64,000 nt of DNA from Gimesia algae. GTDB lineage: Bacteria > Planctomycetota > Planctomycetia > Planctomycetales > Planctomycetaceae. The DNA lies in NCBI RefSeq assembly GCF_007746795.1, contig NZ_CP036343.1, forward strand, positions 6,710,357-6,774,356, written 5' to 3'. Below are positions 18,743-28,218 of this stretch, piece by piece. How positions within the stretch are numbered: the first letter of the stretch is position 1; each line of letters starts with the position of its first letter. The position numbers and the translations under genes were made by a program. The notes beneath the pieces were generated by a model. That model was not told where the DNA came from. It searched no databases and worked only from the letters and a program-made list of their open reading frames with translations.

Positions 18743-19555
18743 ATGCGTGCCGGGCACTTTATCATTTTTTCACTGAGTTTAGTCACCCTTCCCTTATTCT
18801 CTGTCTCCTCATACGCAGATGAGATCAAATGGCAAACCAATTTGAAACAGGCCGCGACCCAGGCCCGTTCCGAAGACAAAGCCATGTTAATTCAGATCGG
18901 CGCCTCATGGTGTGGCTTCTGCCACAAAATGGATAGGGAAACATACAAAGACGCGAAAGTCATCAAACACGTCAACTCATGCTTTGTCCCCATTCGTGTG
19001 GATGCAGACGAAAACTCTGAACTGGTCGAAGCAATTGGTGTTGCCGGACTACCCACCACAGTCATTATCACACCCGAACTGAAAATAGTGAAAAAGATTT
19101 CCGGTTACGTGGCTGCCCCCGAAATGCAGGGGCATCTCAGCAAAATCTGTCTGGTGAATCACGACCAGGCAGCGCCGATCCCTAAACAGGAACCCATCCA
19201 GAAAATGAGCCAGAAGCAGGTTGCACCTGAGTTCGCCTTCAAAGGTATATGCCTGGTGAGTATGCTGGACGATCAGGAACTGACTGTCGGAAAAGCAGAA
19301 TTCACCTCCGAATATCGCGGCCAGACGGCCTGTTTCTCATCAAAAGAACATAAGCAGAAATTTGATGCAGAACCAGAACACTATTGGCCCGCCTTCGAAG
19401 GTAAGTGCCGCGTCTCGCAATTAGAACGCAACCAGTCTGTGGAAGGAGACCCGTTCGCCGGCGGCGTGTATCGCGAGCGGCTCGTATTCTTCACATCAGC
19501 AGCAGAACGTGACAAGTTTACTGCGAACCCGGGTTACTACCTGATCAGGAAGTAA
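18743..19555 (+). CDS. Secreted thioredoxin-like protein with C-terminal YHS-like repeats
   Basis: A 270-residue protein. A signal peptide (1-25, ending SYA) is followed by a thioredoxin-fold domain (about 28-138) with the active-site motif WCGFC (Cys57, Cys60) and cis-Pro in GLPTTVIIT. The C-terminal part (about 163-268) has two repeats of a roughly 55-residue unit: FKGICLVSMLDDQELTVGK, then a Tyr-rich strand, then FSSKEHKQKFDAEPEHYWPAF. These units match those of the convergent gene at 19701. I infer a periplasmic disulfide or metal-handling protein that keeps Cys-rich partners reduced; the bufferin operon nearby makes that attractive, but it is inference. Confidence 0.83.
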   Translation: MRAGHFIIFSLSLVTLPLFSVSSYADEIKWQTNLKQAATQARSEDKAMLIQIGASWCGFCHKMDRETYKDAKVIKHVNSCFVPIRVDADENSELVEAIGVAGLPTTVIITPELKIVKKISGYVAAPEMQGHLSKICLVNHDQAAPIPKQEPIQKMSQKQVAPEFAFKGICLVSMLDDQELTVGKAEFTSEYRGQTACFSSKEHKQKFDAEPEHYWPAFEGKCRVSQLERNQSVEGDPFAGGVYRERLVFFTSAAERDKFTANPGYYLIRK

Positions 19556-19640
19556 TGCCAAAACACCTGACAGCCATCCTCAACTCTGGTTGGAAGGGAG
19601 AGGAACAGATACGCTGCCAGGTGTCGTTTCAAATTCAATC

Positions 19641-19677
19641 AACAGCCTGTTACCGACTGCCGTGACAGGCTGTTTTT
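19641..19677 (+). terminator. Rho-independent terminator between convergent genes
   Basis: AACAGCCTGT (19641-19650) pairs with ACAGGCTGTT, with TTTTTC after it on the plus strand. It serves the thioredoxin-like gene and may slow transcription from the opposite side. Confidence 0.75.
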
Positions 19678-19700
19678 CTACTTACTGCATCTGTTACCGG

Positions 19701-20597
19701 TTACTTTTCGGTTTCAATCGACTGGGGTTCCAGCCAGACGAACTTACCTTTGTGGGCAATCTGCTTGCCTTTCACACTGACTTTCTGGCTCTGAAAACGC
19801 CCTTTATATAAATCAGGGTGTGAAGCATGTGCGCCCTCAATCACATAAATTTTTCCGTCGTCGCTTTTAACAGCCAGACCTAATTCATCCGGATCCTGCC
19901 TGGGATGGACTCCGTATTCACAGGCGGCGCAGCCCGTGGTCCCGCTGATTGAAACCAGCTCAGAAGCGGCTGGCGATCCGCTGGCAGCGGCCTGCTTTGC
20001 TGTTAAGCCGCTGACATACTTTGCAGGATCTTTCTGAAATTTCTGCATCACGGCCTGACTGGGGAACTGATACTTCAGTCCCTGGTAGATAGCCGTGAAC
20101 TCCGGTTTACCGGGCACGTCTTTACCGCCATCGACTTTACAGACAATACATTTCCCGTCAAAGGCCAGGTCAACATCTGCGTATTCTGTAGGTGATTTAT
20201 CAAAGACAGCTTTGATGCTCTCGTTCGGAAACAGGAATACACGTCCCTCGTAAAAACTGACATGATCAATCTTGCCCGGGTTCCGCAAGCCATCATGATG
20301 AGCAAAGCAGACAGTGCAATCTCCCTTTAACGCGGGAACATATTTTTCCGGTGCCGCTTCAAATTTCTGTTTTACTTCCTCTGAGGGAAACAGATAAGTC
20401 TGACCATCATAGACAACAGCAAACTCGGGCTTTCCGGCAACGACTTTCTTGCCATTCAACAGGCAGACGGCACAATTCCCATTCAGGGCGACCGGAGCCT
20501 GTTTTTTCTGACTGCTTTCTGCAGCATTCACAGCACCACTGAGACAGACTACGGATACCAGAACCGCTGCTGTCATTACAAATCGAAACAAATTCAT
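19701..20597 (-). CDS. Secreted protein with three YHS-like Cys repeats
   Basis: A 298-residue protein from the ATG at 20597, which has an AGGAG Shine-Dalgarno six bases upstream; two upstream ATGs would lengthen it by six residues without one. After a signal peptide (ending VNA) there are three units of about 60 residues, each opening with a G-x-C-x-V-C motif (NGNCAVC, KGDCTVC, DGKCIVC), then a V-x-GKPEF-like strand, a Y-x-G-x-x-Y-x-FPS strand, and an F-x-x-x-P-x-x-Y helix. This resembles YHS/TRASH-like metal-binding modules. The C-terminal part (GTTGCAACEYG ... HKGKFVWLEP) is a separate small domain. A role in metal binding is an inference. Confidence 0.83.
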   Translation of the reverse strand: MNLFRFVMTAAVLVSVVCLSGAVNAAESSQKKQAPVALNGNCAVCLLNGKKVVAGKPEFAVVYDGQTYLFPSEEVKQKFEAAPEKYVPALKGDCTVCFAHHDGLRNPGKIDHVSFYEGRVFLFPNESIKAVFDKSPTEYADVDLAFDGKCIVCKVDGGKDVPGKPEFTAIYQGLKYQFPSQAVMQKFQKDPAKYVSGLTAKQAAASGSPAASELVSISGTTGCAACEYGVHPRQDPDELGLAVKSDDGKIYVIEGAHASHPDLYKGRFQSQKVSVKGKQIAHKGKFVWLEPQSIETEK

Positions 20598-20944
20598 CTG
20601 CATCTCCTGAAACATTCACTCTGTTTTCTACGAAGGGAATTCGGGCTGCAAACTTCAGTTCGTCAACCTCGATCAATTTCCCTGACACACACTGATTCAT
20701 GGGTAATGAATCACAACAGTCACAGTATTGCTGCTGCCATTGGTGGAATCTGTGGTGTATCTCACAGTCACAAAATTTTATGAGAATTGAATCCGACAAG
20801 CTGATCTCTAAAGGGCATCAGATAAAACGGTATTGCATCAAATGGCCAAGTATTGATAATCAGGGTCTCTCTCCCAACTCAATGCAGACTCAGACATTTC
20901 TCAAGTCCTCTCTAATTCTTCAGTTATAACAAACCAGGTGCCTT
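20598..20944. promoter_or_regulatory. Divergent regulatory region sharing motifs with the bufferin promoter
   Basis: About 350 bases. A palindrome GATTCAT-GGGTA-ATGAATC is at 20694-20712; its reverse complement contains ATTCATTACCCAT, identical over 13 bases to 17414-17426. A CRP/FNR-like box, TGTGG-TGTATC-TCACA, lies at 20751-20766 with one mismatch from the palindrome at 17429. No gene is visible. Confidence 0.5.
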
Positions 20945-21781
20945 ATGTGGTGCACAAGTTGCCAGTCCGATGTGGCTGCCGAAGTTTCGTCAGATTCCAA
21001 ACGCGTGCAATGCGCAACGTGTGGAAGTGATCTGGGAACGACTGCTGCTGCGCGCATCAGTGACAAAACCAAAGAAGCCCGAGAACTATTGGCTCGCTGG
21101 TCGAATCGTGAAATCCTTGACCCGTATGGTCCCTTAACCCGATCCGAATCTCGCGCACAAAGTACCGCTTCGCTGTTTGAACAACCTGAACCACAGCGTG
21201 CAGAACCCTATTCACAACCCGCAAAGAAATCTGTACCGGAACCTGCACCTTCCCTGCAGACTGGTGATTCAAATCTGGATCCCGATATTACCATTGAACA
21301 GACTTATGCTTATGAAGAGCACGAACCGGAACATGTGGATGACTTTGAAGAAGCAATTGTCCCTCGATTGCATTCTGAGTATCGTGATATTCAGGATTTG
21401 ATCGAAGAAGACGATCAGAAACCCAACTGGCTGGGTCTGGTGGGACAGTTGATGGCGTATGGTGGCGTTGCCGTCTTGACAATCGGCACAACACTCGTCT
21501 TGTGGGGTTATTATGGCGGACCTGCTAACTATGCATCAACAGGCTGGCTCATCAGTACGGCAGGACAGATGCTGCTGTTCCTGGGAGTCATCACGCTCGT
21601 CTCTGCCGGCATGGAACAGACAACCAGTTCCGTCAGCCGCCGGATTGATCGTCTGGGCAAACGCATTTTTATGTTTGAACAGGCGATGCTGGAACAACAG
21701 CAGTCTCAAACACGCAGACGACGTACATCATCCACTGCGACTCACACTGCACCAGAACCAGCAACTCGCAAGTCGGCATAA
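20945..21781 (+). CDS. Zinc-ribbon membrane protein of unknown function
   Basis: A 278-residue protein I cannot place in a named family. It opens with two CxxC knuckles (Cys3/Cys6 and Cys23/Cys26), a zinc-ribbon layout. A long, charged, low-complexity linker (about 45-155) follows, then two hydrophobic segments (about 160-182 and 190-210) and a C-terminal tail that looks coiled-coil (RIDRLGKRIFMFEQAMLEQQQSQ) with a Thr/Ala-rich end. The start is preceded by an AGGTG element. Such zinc-ribbon plus two-helix proteins are common single genes in planctomycetes; function unknown. Confidence 0.8.
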   Translation: MWCTSCQSDVAAEVSSDSKRVQCATCGSDLGTTAAARISDKTKEARELLARWSNREILDPYGPLTRSESRAQSTASLFEQPEPQRAEPYSQPAKKSVPEPAPSLQTGDSNLDPDITIEQTYAYEEHEPEHVDDFEEAIVPRLHSEYRDIQDLIEEDDQKPNWLGLVGQLMAYGGVAVLTIGTTLVLWGYYGGPANYASTGWLISTAGQMLLFLGVITLVSAGMEQTTSSVSRRIDRLGKRIFMFEQAMLEQQQSQTRRRRTSSTATHTAPEPATRKSA

Positions 21782-21807
21782 GTGGTTTGGCTCTAAGCTG
21801 ACTGCCA

Positions 21808-22413
21808 TCAGAGCAACGCCCGCGTTTCCAGCATTAACAGATGTTCTTTGAGCGATGTCCCCTGTGGTGCTGAAAAGCCACCCAGCTTCCCTCCAGATGC
21901 GATCACACGATGACAGGGAATCAGAATTGGAATTCGATTCGAAGCCATCACGGTACCTACCGCACGCGCTGCACGCGGCGAACCGGCTTTCTCGGCCAGT
22001 TCTCCGTAAGAAATCTGTTCGCCATAACCAATCTCCTGCAGAGCATGAATCACGCGTGATTGAAACGGAGTCATCTTACTCAATTTCAGCTTCACATCCT
22101 GGAATTCCACATGTGCACCCTGAAAATAATCCTGCAACCGCTCCTGCAGTTCCGCATACCAGTTCGACTCGTTAACTATATTCGCAGAAGATGGTCCTTT
22201 TACAGCAGTCTCTGTATTGATAGCACGCATCAGATCATTGCGAGTAGGCAGGCCCATCAGAAATCGTTCTACAGTGTCCCCCTTCCCCTGCAGACCACAC
22301 CAGCCAATTTCCGTCTGAAACAGCGACCAGCTAGAAGGTATTTCGGAAGAAGAAGTGGTTAAATGTTCTGTTTCAGGAACAGCCCTGTTTACAGAAACAG
22401 TTCTTTGACCCAT
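21808..22413 (-). CDS. ogt: Methylated-DNA--protein-cysteine methyltransferase (Ogt/MGMT)
   Basis: A 201-residue O6-alkylguanine-DNA methyltransferase. The active-site motif IPCHRV is complete with Cys167 as the acceptor, preceded by the helix-turn-helix region FQSRVIHALQEIGYGEQISYGELAEKAGSPRAARAVGTVMASN, and the LGGFSAPQG and LLMLE tail that close the family domain. It transfers methyl groups from O6-methylguanine to itself. The ATG at 22413 has a GGAG element upstream; a longer reading to 22488 is unlikely. Its promoter region overlaps that of the divergent gene at 22510, less than 100 bases away. Confidence 0.93.
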   Translation of the reverse strand: MGQRTVSVNRAVPETEHLTTSSSEIPSSWSLFQTEIGWCGLQGKGDTVERFLMGLPTRNDLMRAINTETAVKGPSSANIVNESNWYAELQERLQDYFQGAHVEFQDVKLKLSKMTPFQSRVIHALQEIGYGEQISYGELAEKAGSPRAARAVGTVMASNRIPILIPCHRVIASGGKLGGFSAPQGTSLKEHLLMLETRALL

Positions 22414-22509
22414 CTCAATTTCTCCGATAGAATAAGTTTCACTAACGAGCCTCGACTGACAACTCCTGCCAGGAGTCATCAGTCTCAATTATATGACGAT
22501 CGAGCGATT

Positions 22510-23256
22510 ATGCACCCATACAGCATGCTGTCTGATGATTATTTCATCAACTTAAACCTGTGCACTGAAATGACACTGCCTTCCGCCCGGGATACAGTTC
22601 TGAATTTCTTTGAACGGGTCCAGAAATCATTTCCCAGCATGCGTAATTTCTACAATCGCGGCGAAAGCGGATTCATCCTGGAGGAAGATAAAGAAGAAGT
22701 TGGGCAGCAGCGCTGGATGTCACTGGAGACGCAGCGGATCTGCAGTGGCTATTTAAATCCCAAAGATCCCGAAGACTGTCTGGAACAGAACCGGCTGATG
22801 CTGGAACTGGTTCCCTATATGCTGTCAGTCAGCCCACTGGATTGCGAAGCCCTGGATTATATCGTCGGTTTTGATTTTTCTTATCGAGGCAATCACGATG
22901 CCCTGGTCGCGGAAGTGCTCGGTGCGAATCATGCGGTCGACAGCCTGCTGCAGATTCCCGGTTCACAGACTCTCAACTACGAACCTTCGATCACTCTGAG
23001 TCTGGATGATTCCTGTCGCTGCCAGGCACGACTGCTGATAGAAACCCGTACCAACGCGTACCAGGTCAAACGCGATGAGTACCCCGACGAGCAGATTACC
23101 GTCTTTTTTACGCTCAGACAGTATGGGAGTCAGTCTGCAGAGACCAGACTCGAAGACACGATGCTGGATCTGAAAGCCAAATCGGATCGTCTGCTGAACG
23201 AGTATGTGATTGATCAGGTGCTGCGTCCTCTGGCACAGGCCATTTCAACGAAATAA
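22510..23256 (+). CDS. Conserved protein of unknown function
   Basis: A 248-residue protein from the ATG at 22510. The frame stays open upstream to 22363, but that part overlaps the ogt 5' end and looks non-coding. I see no signal peptide, membrane segment or metal motif. Sequence has regular mixed secondary structure with repeated acidic patches (LEEDKEEVGQQRW, NPKDPEDCLEQN) and ends in a long helix. I do not recognise the family; it looks like a globular cytoplasmic protein, and its good codon character supports a real gene. Confidence 0.75.
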   Translation: MHPYSMLSDDYFINLNLCTEMTLPSARDTVLNFFERVQKSFPSMRNFYNRGESGFILEEDKEEVGQQRWMSLETQRICSGYLNPKDPEDCLEQNRLMLELVPYMLSVSPLDCEALDYIVGFDFSYRGNHDALVAEVLGANHAVDSLLQIPGSQTLNYEPSITLSLDDSCRCQARLLIETRTNAYQVKRDEYPDEQITVFFTLRQYGSQSAETRLEDTMLDLKAKSDRLLNEYVIDQVLRPLAQAISTK

Positions 23257-23480
23257 AGTGAGTTTTACAGAATCGGGGCCGGTCCAGTTTCAAAAACCAG
23301 TTTCCCGCTATAGAGTAAGGGTTGTCCATCAATTCTGAATTAACAGGTGATCAATGTCAGGCGAGCACGCCAACCAGCGTGCAGACCATTTCAGCCAACG
23401 TGTCAATCCAGGTCTGATAAGACAATAGTTCATATTGAGAATGCTTCTGGAATAACTTCAAACTCAAAGGGGATACCTTC

Positions 23481-24743
23481 GTGGCGCTAACATTAAGTGA
23501 TTTCGCTCAGTCTCTTACCGTAGAAACCGCGTTCAGCGTTCTGGCCGTTGCCAAACAGCTTAAAGCGGAAGGTAAAGATGTCGTCGAACTCGAAGTCGGC
23601 GACAGTCCGTTTGACAGTACTGCTTCTGCCAAATCCACCGGGATTGAAGCCATCCAGAACAACCAGTCACACTATTGTGCATCACCGGGTATTCCTGAGT
23701 TTCGCAAGGCTGCCGCAGATTTTGTCTCCCGGGAATTCAATGTCGACGCAAAACCGGAAAACATCGTAGTGGGTCCCGGAGCCAAAGTATTCGAGCAGTT
23801 CTTCTGTGAAGCATTCTTAAACCCCGGAGATGGCGTACTGGTTTTCAGCCCGTATTTCCCCACGTATCTGCCGAACATTCAACGCCGCGGCGCCCGCATG
23901 GTGCTGTCTGACCTGAAACAGTCAAATGAATTCCGACCTGATCTCGCCGACATCAAAAAGTTTCTGGCAGAGGACCCTTCTCCCAAAGCCATCTTCCTGA
24001 ACTCTCCCCATAATCCCACTGGTGGCGTCATTCCGGAAGAGGATCTGAAAGCGATTGCCGACCTGATTCGCGGAAAAAACATTGCTGTCTTCAGCGACGA
24101 ACCTTACTGCCACATGGTCTGGCAGGGTAAACATCATTCGATCCTCGCACAACCGGGTATGATGGATCAATGCGTTTCTGCATACACTTTCAGTAAATCC
24201 TACAGCATGAGTGGCTGGCGGCTGGGTTTCTGTGTGGCATCAGAAGCAGTCGCGACCTCAATCGGGAAAATGGTGAATACAACACTCTCCTGTACACCTC
24301 CGATCGTCCAGCTGGCTGGCGCTGCTGCACTCAACTGTGATTCAGTCGAGCGGGACGAAGTCATGCTGAAATTCCGTGAGAAAGTGGTACTGCTGACGAA
24401 CAAGCTGAACGCCATCGAAAACTTCCACGCGCTCGATCCACATGCCACGTTTTACGTTTTCGTGAATGTTGCTCCGGTCTGCAATCAACTCGGGATTACC
24501 AGTCATGGCCTGGCGTTATACCTGCTGGAAGGTGCCGACGATGATTTTGGAATTGCCTGCCTGGGTGGAGAATGTTTCGGAGAAGCCGGACAGGGATTTT
24601 TGCGGTTCAGCTGTGCCGAACCGAATGATCGACTGGAACAGGCGATCGATTTTATTCCTGAAGCACTCTCTCGAACGGACCGCATTGCCAGCTATCTGGA
24701 ATCACATCCGGCTGCCCGGCTGAAAGCACCATACCCGGTATAA
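23481..24743 (+). CDS. PLP-dependent class I/II aminotransferase
   Basis: A 420-residue fold-type I aminotransferase. It begins at a GTG (23481) with AAAGGGG upstream. Family landmarks: substrate/PLP loop YCASPGIPEFRKA, GPGAKVFEQF, the NSPHNPTGGVIPEEDL block that binds the PLP ring, SDEPY (Asp for the pyridine nitrogen), the Schiff-base lysine at Lys239 in FSKSYSMSGWRLGF, and the Arg of RFSCAEPNDR that grips the substrate carboxylate. It resembles aspartate/tyrosine-type aminotransferases, but substrate cannot be set from sequence alone. No signal peptide, so cytoplasmic. Confidence 0.92.
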   Translation: MALTLSDFAQSLTVETAFSVLAVAKQLKAEGKDVVELEVGDSPFDSTASAKSTGIEAIQNNQSHYCASPGIPEFRKAAADFVSREFNVDAKPENIVVGPGAKVFEQFFCEAFLNPGDGVLVFSPYFPTYLPNIQRRGARMVLSDLKQSNEFRPDLADIKKFLAEDPSPKAIFLNSPHNPTGGVIPEEDLKAIADLIRGKNIAVFSDEPYCHMVWQGKHHSILAQPGMMDQCVSAYTFSKSYSMSGWRLGFCVASEAVATSIGKMVNTTLSCTPPIVQLAGAAALNCDSVERDEVMLKFREKVVLLTNKLNAIENFHALDPHATFYVFVNVAPVCNQLGITSHGLALYLLEGADDDFGIACLGGECFGEAGQGFLRFSCAEPNDRLEQAIDFIPEALSRTDRIASYLESHPAARLKAPYPV

Positions 24744-24798
24744 ATCGAGATCATGACGCTTGGCATTACCGTAAGTCAGACCAGTTTTCAGGGATGTT

Positions 24799-25209
24799 AT
24801 GAATCGTTATCAACTACTGATACGCAGCGGACTGATTCTATACTGGATAACACTGTTCACAGCGACTCATGTTCCACTTAAGAAGGGAACCATCCCACAG
24901 GGGACCGATGTGCCTCTGCATTTTATTGCATATGCGGGGCTGGCGTTTCTACTGACTTGGTGGCTGTCACTGAAGTGGGACAGGCTGACAGTCAAACGTC
25001 TGTTAGTGATTTTTGTCGGGGTGAGCCTGTTTGGTGTGCTAGACGAACTCCTTCAGGGCATTCCCATTATACAACGCGAACCGAGTATCAAAGACTGGAT
25101 CGCTGATACGACAGGTGCGCTGTTGGGGATTTCCTTGTTTCTGATCGTAAGCAAGCCGCTGCTTTTAATCAGAAACCGCTTCCAGCAAAAACCAGATCAA
25201 TCAGATTGA
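24799..25209 (+). CDS. VanZ-like family membrane protein
   Basis: A 136-residue protein with four hydrophobic segments and the VanZ family pattern: KIxLxHFIAYAGLAFLL-like segment 2, then LDELLQGIPIIQREPSIKDWIADTTGALLG, which holds the conserved Asp-Glu and the R-x-x-S-x-x-D motif. VanZ proteins confer low-level teicoplanin resistance in enterococci, but in environmental bacteria the role is not known. About 55 bases after the aminotransferase stop in the same direction. Confidence 0.85.
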   Translation: MNRYQLLIRSGLILYWITLFTATHVPLKKGTIPQGTDVPLHFIAYAGLAFLLTWWLSLKWDRLTVKRLLVIFVGVSLFGVLDELLQGIPIIQREPSIKDWIADTTGALLGISLFLIVSKPLLLIRNRFQQKPDQSD

Positions 25210-25239
25210 ACAGTTATGTTAATGGCGTAACAAATCTGA

Positions 25240-26799
25240 TTACAGTTTTTTACTGGTGGAAGGAGTCCGCCAGCGCCGCTTCGATTTCTCCAATAGATTG
25301 ATCGCACCTGCGGGTCCCCAGGTTCCGGCGTAATATGGTTCTGGCGTATGCTCGGGCCGCTCCCATTGCTCCAGCACGGGAGTTACGAATTTCCAGGCGG
25401 CTTCCAGCTCGTCACTGCGGGTAAACAACGTCGAATCGCCGCGCAGAACATCCATCAGTAATCGTTCGTAGGCTTCAGGCAGACTCGTGTGATATGCGTC
25501 TTCAAACGCGAAATCCATCGTGACTGGCTGGATCTGATACTGCATTCCAGGTCGCTTCGTCGAAAATTTCATCGAGATTGATTCTTTAGGCTGGATGCGG
25601 AAGATCAACTCATTCGGTTTGCGTTCCACCATCGAACAGATATCGCCGTCGCATTCCACCGTCGTAAACAGATTCATCGGGGGATGTTTGAACTGAATCG
25701 CAATTTCACTCACACGCTCAGGCAGGCGTTTTCCCGTTCGCAGATAAAAGGGGACTCCTTCCCAGCGCCAGTTTTCCACCAGGACTTCCATCGCCACAAA
25801 TGTTTCACGATTTGAGTTAGCAGGCACCCGTTCTTCTTCCCGATAACCGGGAACTGCCTGATCATGCGACTGCCCTGCGGTATACTGACCGGCTACAGCC
25901 CAGTCCGAAATGGGTCCTTTTGAACCCGGAGTAAGCGTTTTGAGTACTTTGAGTTTTTCATCGCGGATTTCTTCGCCACTGAATAACGCCGGTGGTTCCA
26001 TGGCGATCAGACACAGCAACTGCAACACGTGATTCTGCAGCACATCCCGTAAGGCTCCGGAACGGTCATAATAACCGCCACGCCCGTGTTCGATCCCCTG
26101 AGATTCCGCTACGGTAATCTGCACATGATCAACATGGTTGCGATTCAACAGTGGCTCAAATATCGAGTTACTCAATCGGAATAACAGAATATTCTGAACG
26201 GTCTCTTTACCAAGATAATGATCGATGCGATAGATCTGATCTTCTGATAATAGTTCGCTCAACTCCTGGCTCAGTTTCTGTGCAGATGTCAGATCGTGGC
26301 CAAAAGGTTTTTCAATGACAACCCGCAACCATTGATCTTCTGAGTTGCGGGGAATCATTTTCGCGCGAGAGAGTGCCTGCACGGCGGGGTAAAAGAGCGA
26401 AGGTGCCGTCGCCAGGTAAGCGACGCGTTTGGAAATCACATCTCCCACCGTTTCACGTTCCACAGTTTCAATTGTTGATTTCAACGAAGCATGATCACTT
26501 TCGTCTGTGATATCGACTTCGCGATAATAGAGCCGTTTTGAAAAAGTCGCCCATTTTTCATCGGTCACTGTTCCAGTACGGGTAAACTGTGCCACTGATT
26601 CACGCTGTTCAGTGCGAAACTGCTCATCCGTTTTGGAGCGACGTGCCAACCCGATAATCGGCAGCTCTTCAGAGAGAAAACCTTCGCTCCAGAGGTCATA
26701 CAACGCAGGGATCAGTTTACGTGCCGTCAGATCGCCGGATGCACCAAAAATCAGGATGGTTGCTGTGGTCAGATCGACTGATGAACTTGAATTGGCCAT
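25240..26799 (-). CDS. zwf: Glucose-6-phosphate 1-dehydrogenase
   Basis: A 519-residue Zwf that oxidises glucose 6-phosphate to 6-phosphogluconolactone with NADP+ (or NAD+), the first step of the oxidative pentose phosphate pathway. The N-terminal Rossmann motif IFGASGDLTARKLIPAL (about 17-33) and the substrate-site motif RIDHYLGKETVQN (about 192-204) are intact, along with the VIEKPFGHD block (about 163) and the C-terminal dehydrogenase fold. Length matches bacterial Zwf. It precedes nothing obviously related: ispG lies upstream in the same direction across a gap of about 67 bases. Confidence 0.97.
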   Translation of the reverse strand: MANSSSSVDLTTATILIFGASGDLTARKLIPALYDLWSEGFLSEELPIIGLARRSKTDEQFRTEQRESVAQFTRTGTVTDEKWATFSKRLYYREVDITDESDHASLKSTIETVERETVGDVISKRVAYLATAPSLFYPAVQALSRAKMIPRNSEDQWLRVVIEKPFGHDLTSAQKLSQELSELLSEDQIYRIDHYLGKETVQNILLFRLSNSIFEPLLNRNHVDHVQITVAESQGIEHGRGGYYDRSGALRDVLQNHVLQLLCLIAMEPPALFSGEEIRDEKLKVLKTLTPGSKGPISDWAVAGQYTAGQSHDQAVPGYREEERVPANSNRETFVAMEVLVENWRWEGVPFYLRTGKRLPERVSEIAIQFKHPPMNLFTTVECDGDICSMVERKPNELIFRIQPKESISMKFSTKRPGMQYQIQPVTMDFAFEDAYHTSLPEAYERLLMDVLRGDSTLFTRSDELEAAWKFVTPVLEQWERPEHTPEPYYAGTWGPAGAINLLEKSKRRWRTPSTSKKL

Positions 26800-26865
26800 G
26801 ACTTACATCCGTGCCTTTTTGGAGAAGTGAATTCGGAAAATTGAAAGAGCGCCACAAACAGCTGA

Positions 26866-28011
26866 CTAAATCTTAGCCGACTGCTGTTCAATCAGAGCGT
26901 CCAGTTCGCCTTTGAGTCGAGGCAGTATATCATCATAAGAATAGCGGCCCAGAGATTCACTCCCCTTTTTCAGGTTCACGTAATTCGGCCCGCACCAGAG
27001 TCCGAGGTCGGCGTCATCTGTTTCACCAGGACCATTGACTCGGCACCCCATCACGGCAATTGTGATTTTATGATCTTTGGCATAAGCGGTCATCTGTTTA
27101 ACATCGCCCGCCAGATCCACAAAGACTTCATTCTCGACTCGAGAACAACTGGGACAGCTGATGATATTTAATCCCTTCTGGTCGAAATCGACAACGGATC
27201 GAACCCGACCGGCAGCGATATCATGCAGAATTGATTGACCGGCTGCAATCTCTTCTCCTTTGCGGTCATTGGGTACGGTCAGAGAAACGCGAATGGTATC
27301 ACCGATGCCTTTGCTGACCAGCTGCTCGAATGCAATCCGGGTTTTAATCACACCGTCAGGTGGCAGGCCCGCTTCCGTGACGCCCAGATGCAGCGGAATA
27401 TCAGGTCGTTTGGCAGCAAACCGGGTGTTGACTTCAATCACTTTCGCGGGATCAGAATCTTTCAGTGAAACACAGAACCGTGTGAAGTCTATGGATTCCA
27501 GAAATTCACAATGATCCAGTGCGCTTTCCAGCATCGGCGAAATGGAATCATGCGGATCATACTTTTCCAGCTTGGCTGGATCGACGGAACCGCAGTTCAC
27601 CCCCACACGCATTGCACAATCATTGTCTTTCGCAACTTCGGCGATGAAACGAACTTTTTCCTGCCAGGCTTTTTCCGGCTCATGGTGATACAGATGACCC
27701 GGGTTATATCGCAGCTTATTCACATATGGTGCAATCACTTCCGCCAGGCGATAATTTTCCTGCAGATCGACGGTCAGCGGAACGGTTGTCTGCTTGCGGA
27801 TTTCGATTAACGCAGCTGCTTCCCGCTTATTATCAACGGCAATCCGCACGATATCTGCCCCCGCCCGTTCGAGCGAGTGAATCTGGGCAACGGTCGCGTC
27901 GATATTACTGGTTTTGGTAGCAGTCATGCTTTGTACGGCGATCGGATGAGCATTTCCAATCGTGACTGTACCAATTCTCACTTCTCTGGTTGGATTACGT
28001 GGTAATTGCAA
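26866..28011 (-). CDS. ispG: 4-hydroxy-3-methylbut-2-enyl diphosphate synthase (IspG/GcpE)
   Basis: A 381-residue IspG of the MEP isoprenoid pathway, converting MEcPP to HMBPP with a [4Fe-4S] cluster. The open frame runs to 28119, but the sequence before [14 protein letters not shown] has no family likeness; a TTG at 28011 follows an AAGGA Shine-Dalgarno and starts just there, so I choose it. Hallmarks: [44 protein letters not shown], and the cluster cysteines in [10 protein letters not shown] and GCRVNGPGE. Short bacterial form without the plant-type insert domain. Confidence 0.95.
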   Translation of the reverse strand: MQLPRNPTREVRIGTVTIGNAHPIAVQSMTATKTSNIDATVAQIHSLERAGADIVRIAVDNKREAAALIEIRKQTTVPLTVDLQENYRLAEVIAPYVNKLRYNPGHLYHHEPEKAWQEKVRFIAEVAKDNDCAMRVGVNCGSVDPAKLEKYDPHDSISPMLESALDHCEFLESIDFTRFCVSLKDSDPAKVIEVNTRFAAKRPDIPLHLGVTEAGLPPDGVIKTRIAFEQLVSKGIGDTIRVSLTVPNDRKGEEIAAGQSILHDIAAGRVRSVVDFDQKGLNIISCPSCSRVENEVFVDLAGDVKQMTAYAKDHKITIAVMGCRVNGPGETDDADLGLWCGPNYVNLKKGSESLGRYSYDDILPRLKGELDALIEQQSAKI

Positions 28012-28218
28012 GTTGTTTATTCCTTGTAAGATAAAACCGCTGATCGACCCGCTGTCGGGCTCCCGGATTGTAAAAGATCGCGGGCTCAACGTCCATTGAT
28101 GAAAAAAGTTAAAAATCAATTGGGATTGACAGATTTTGGATGTCGTTTTACAAGCCTTCGGTCAATTAATTGCATTTTATGCAAAGAGTGCGGATACACA
28201 AAGTAGGTGAAACAAAAA

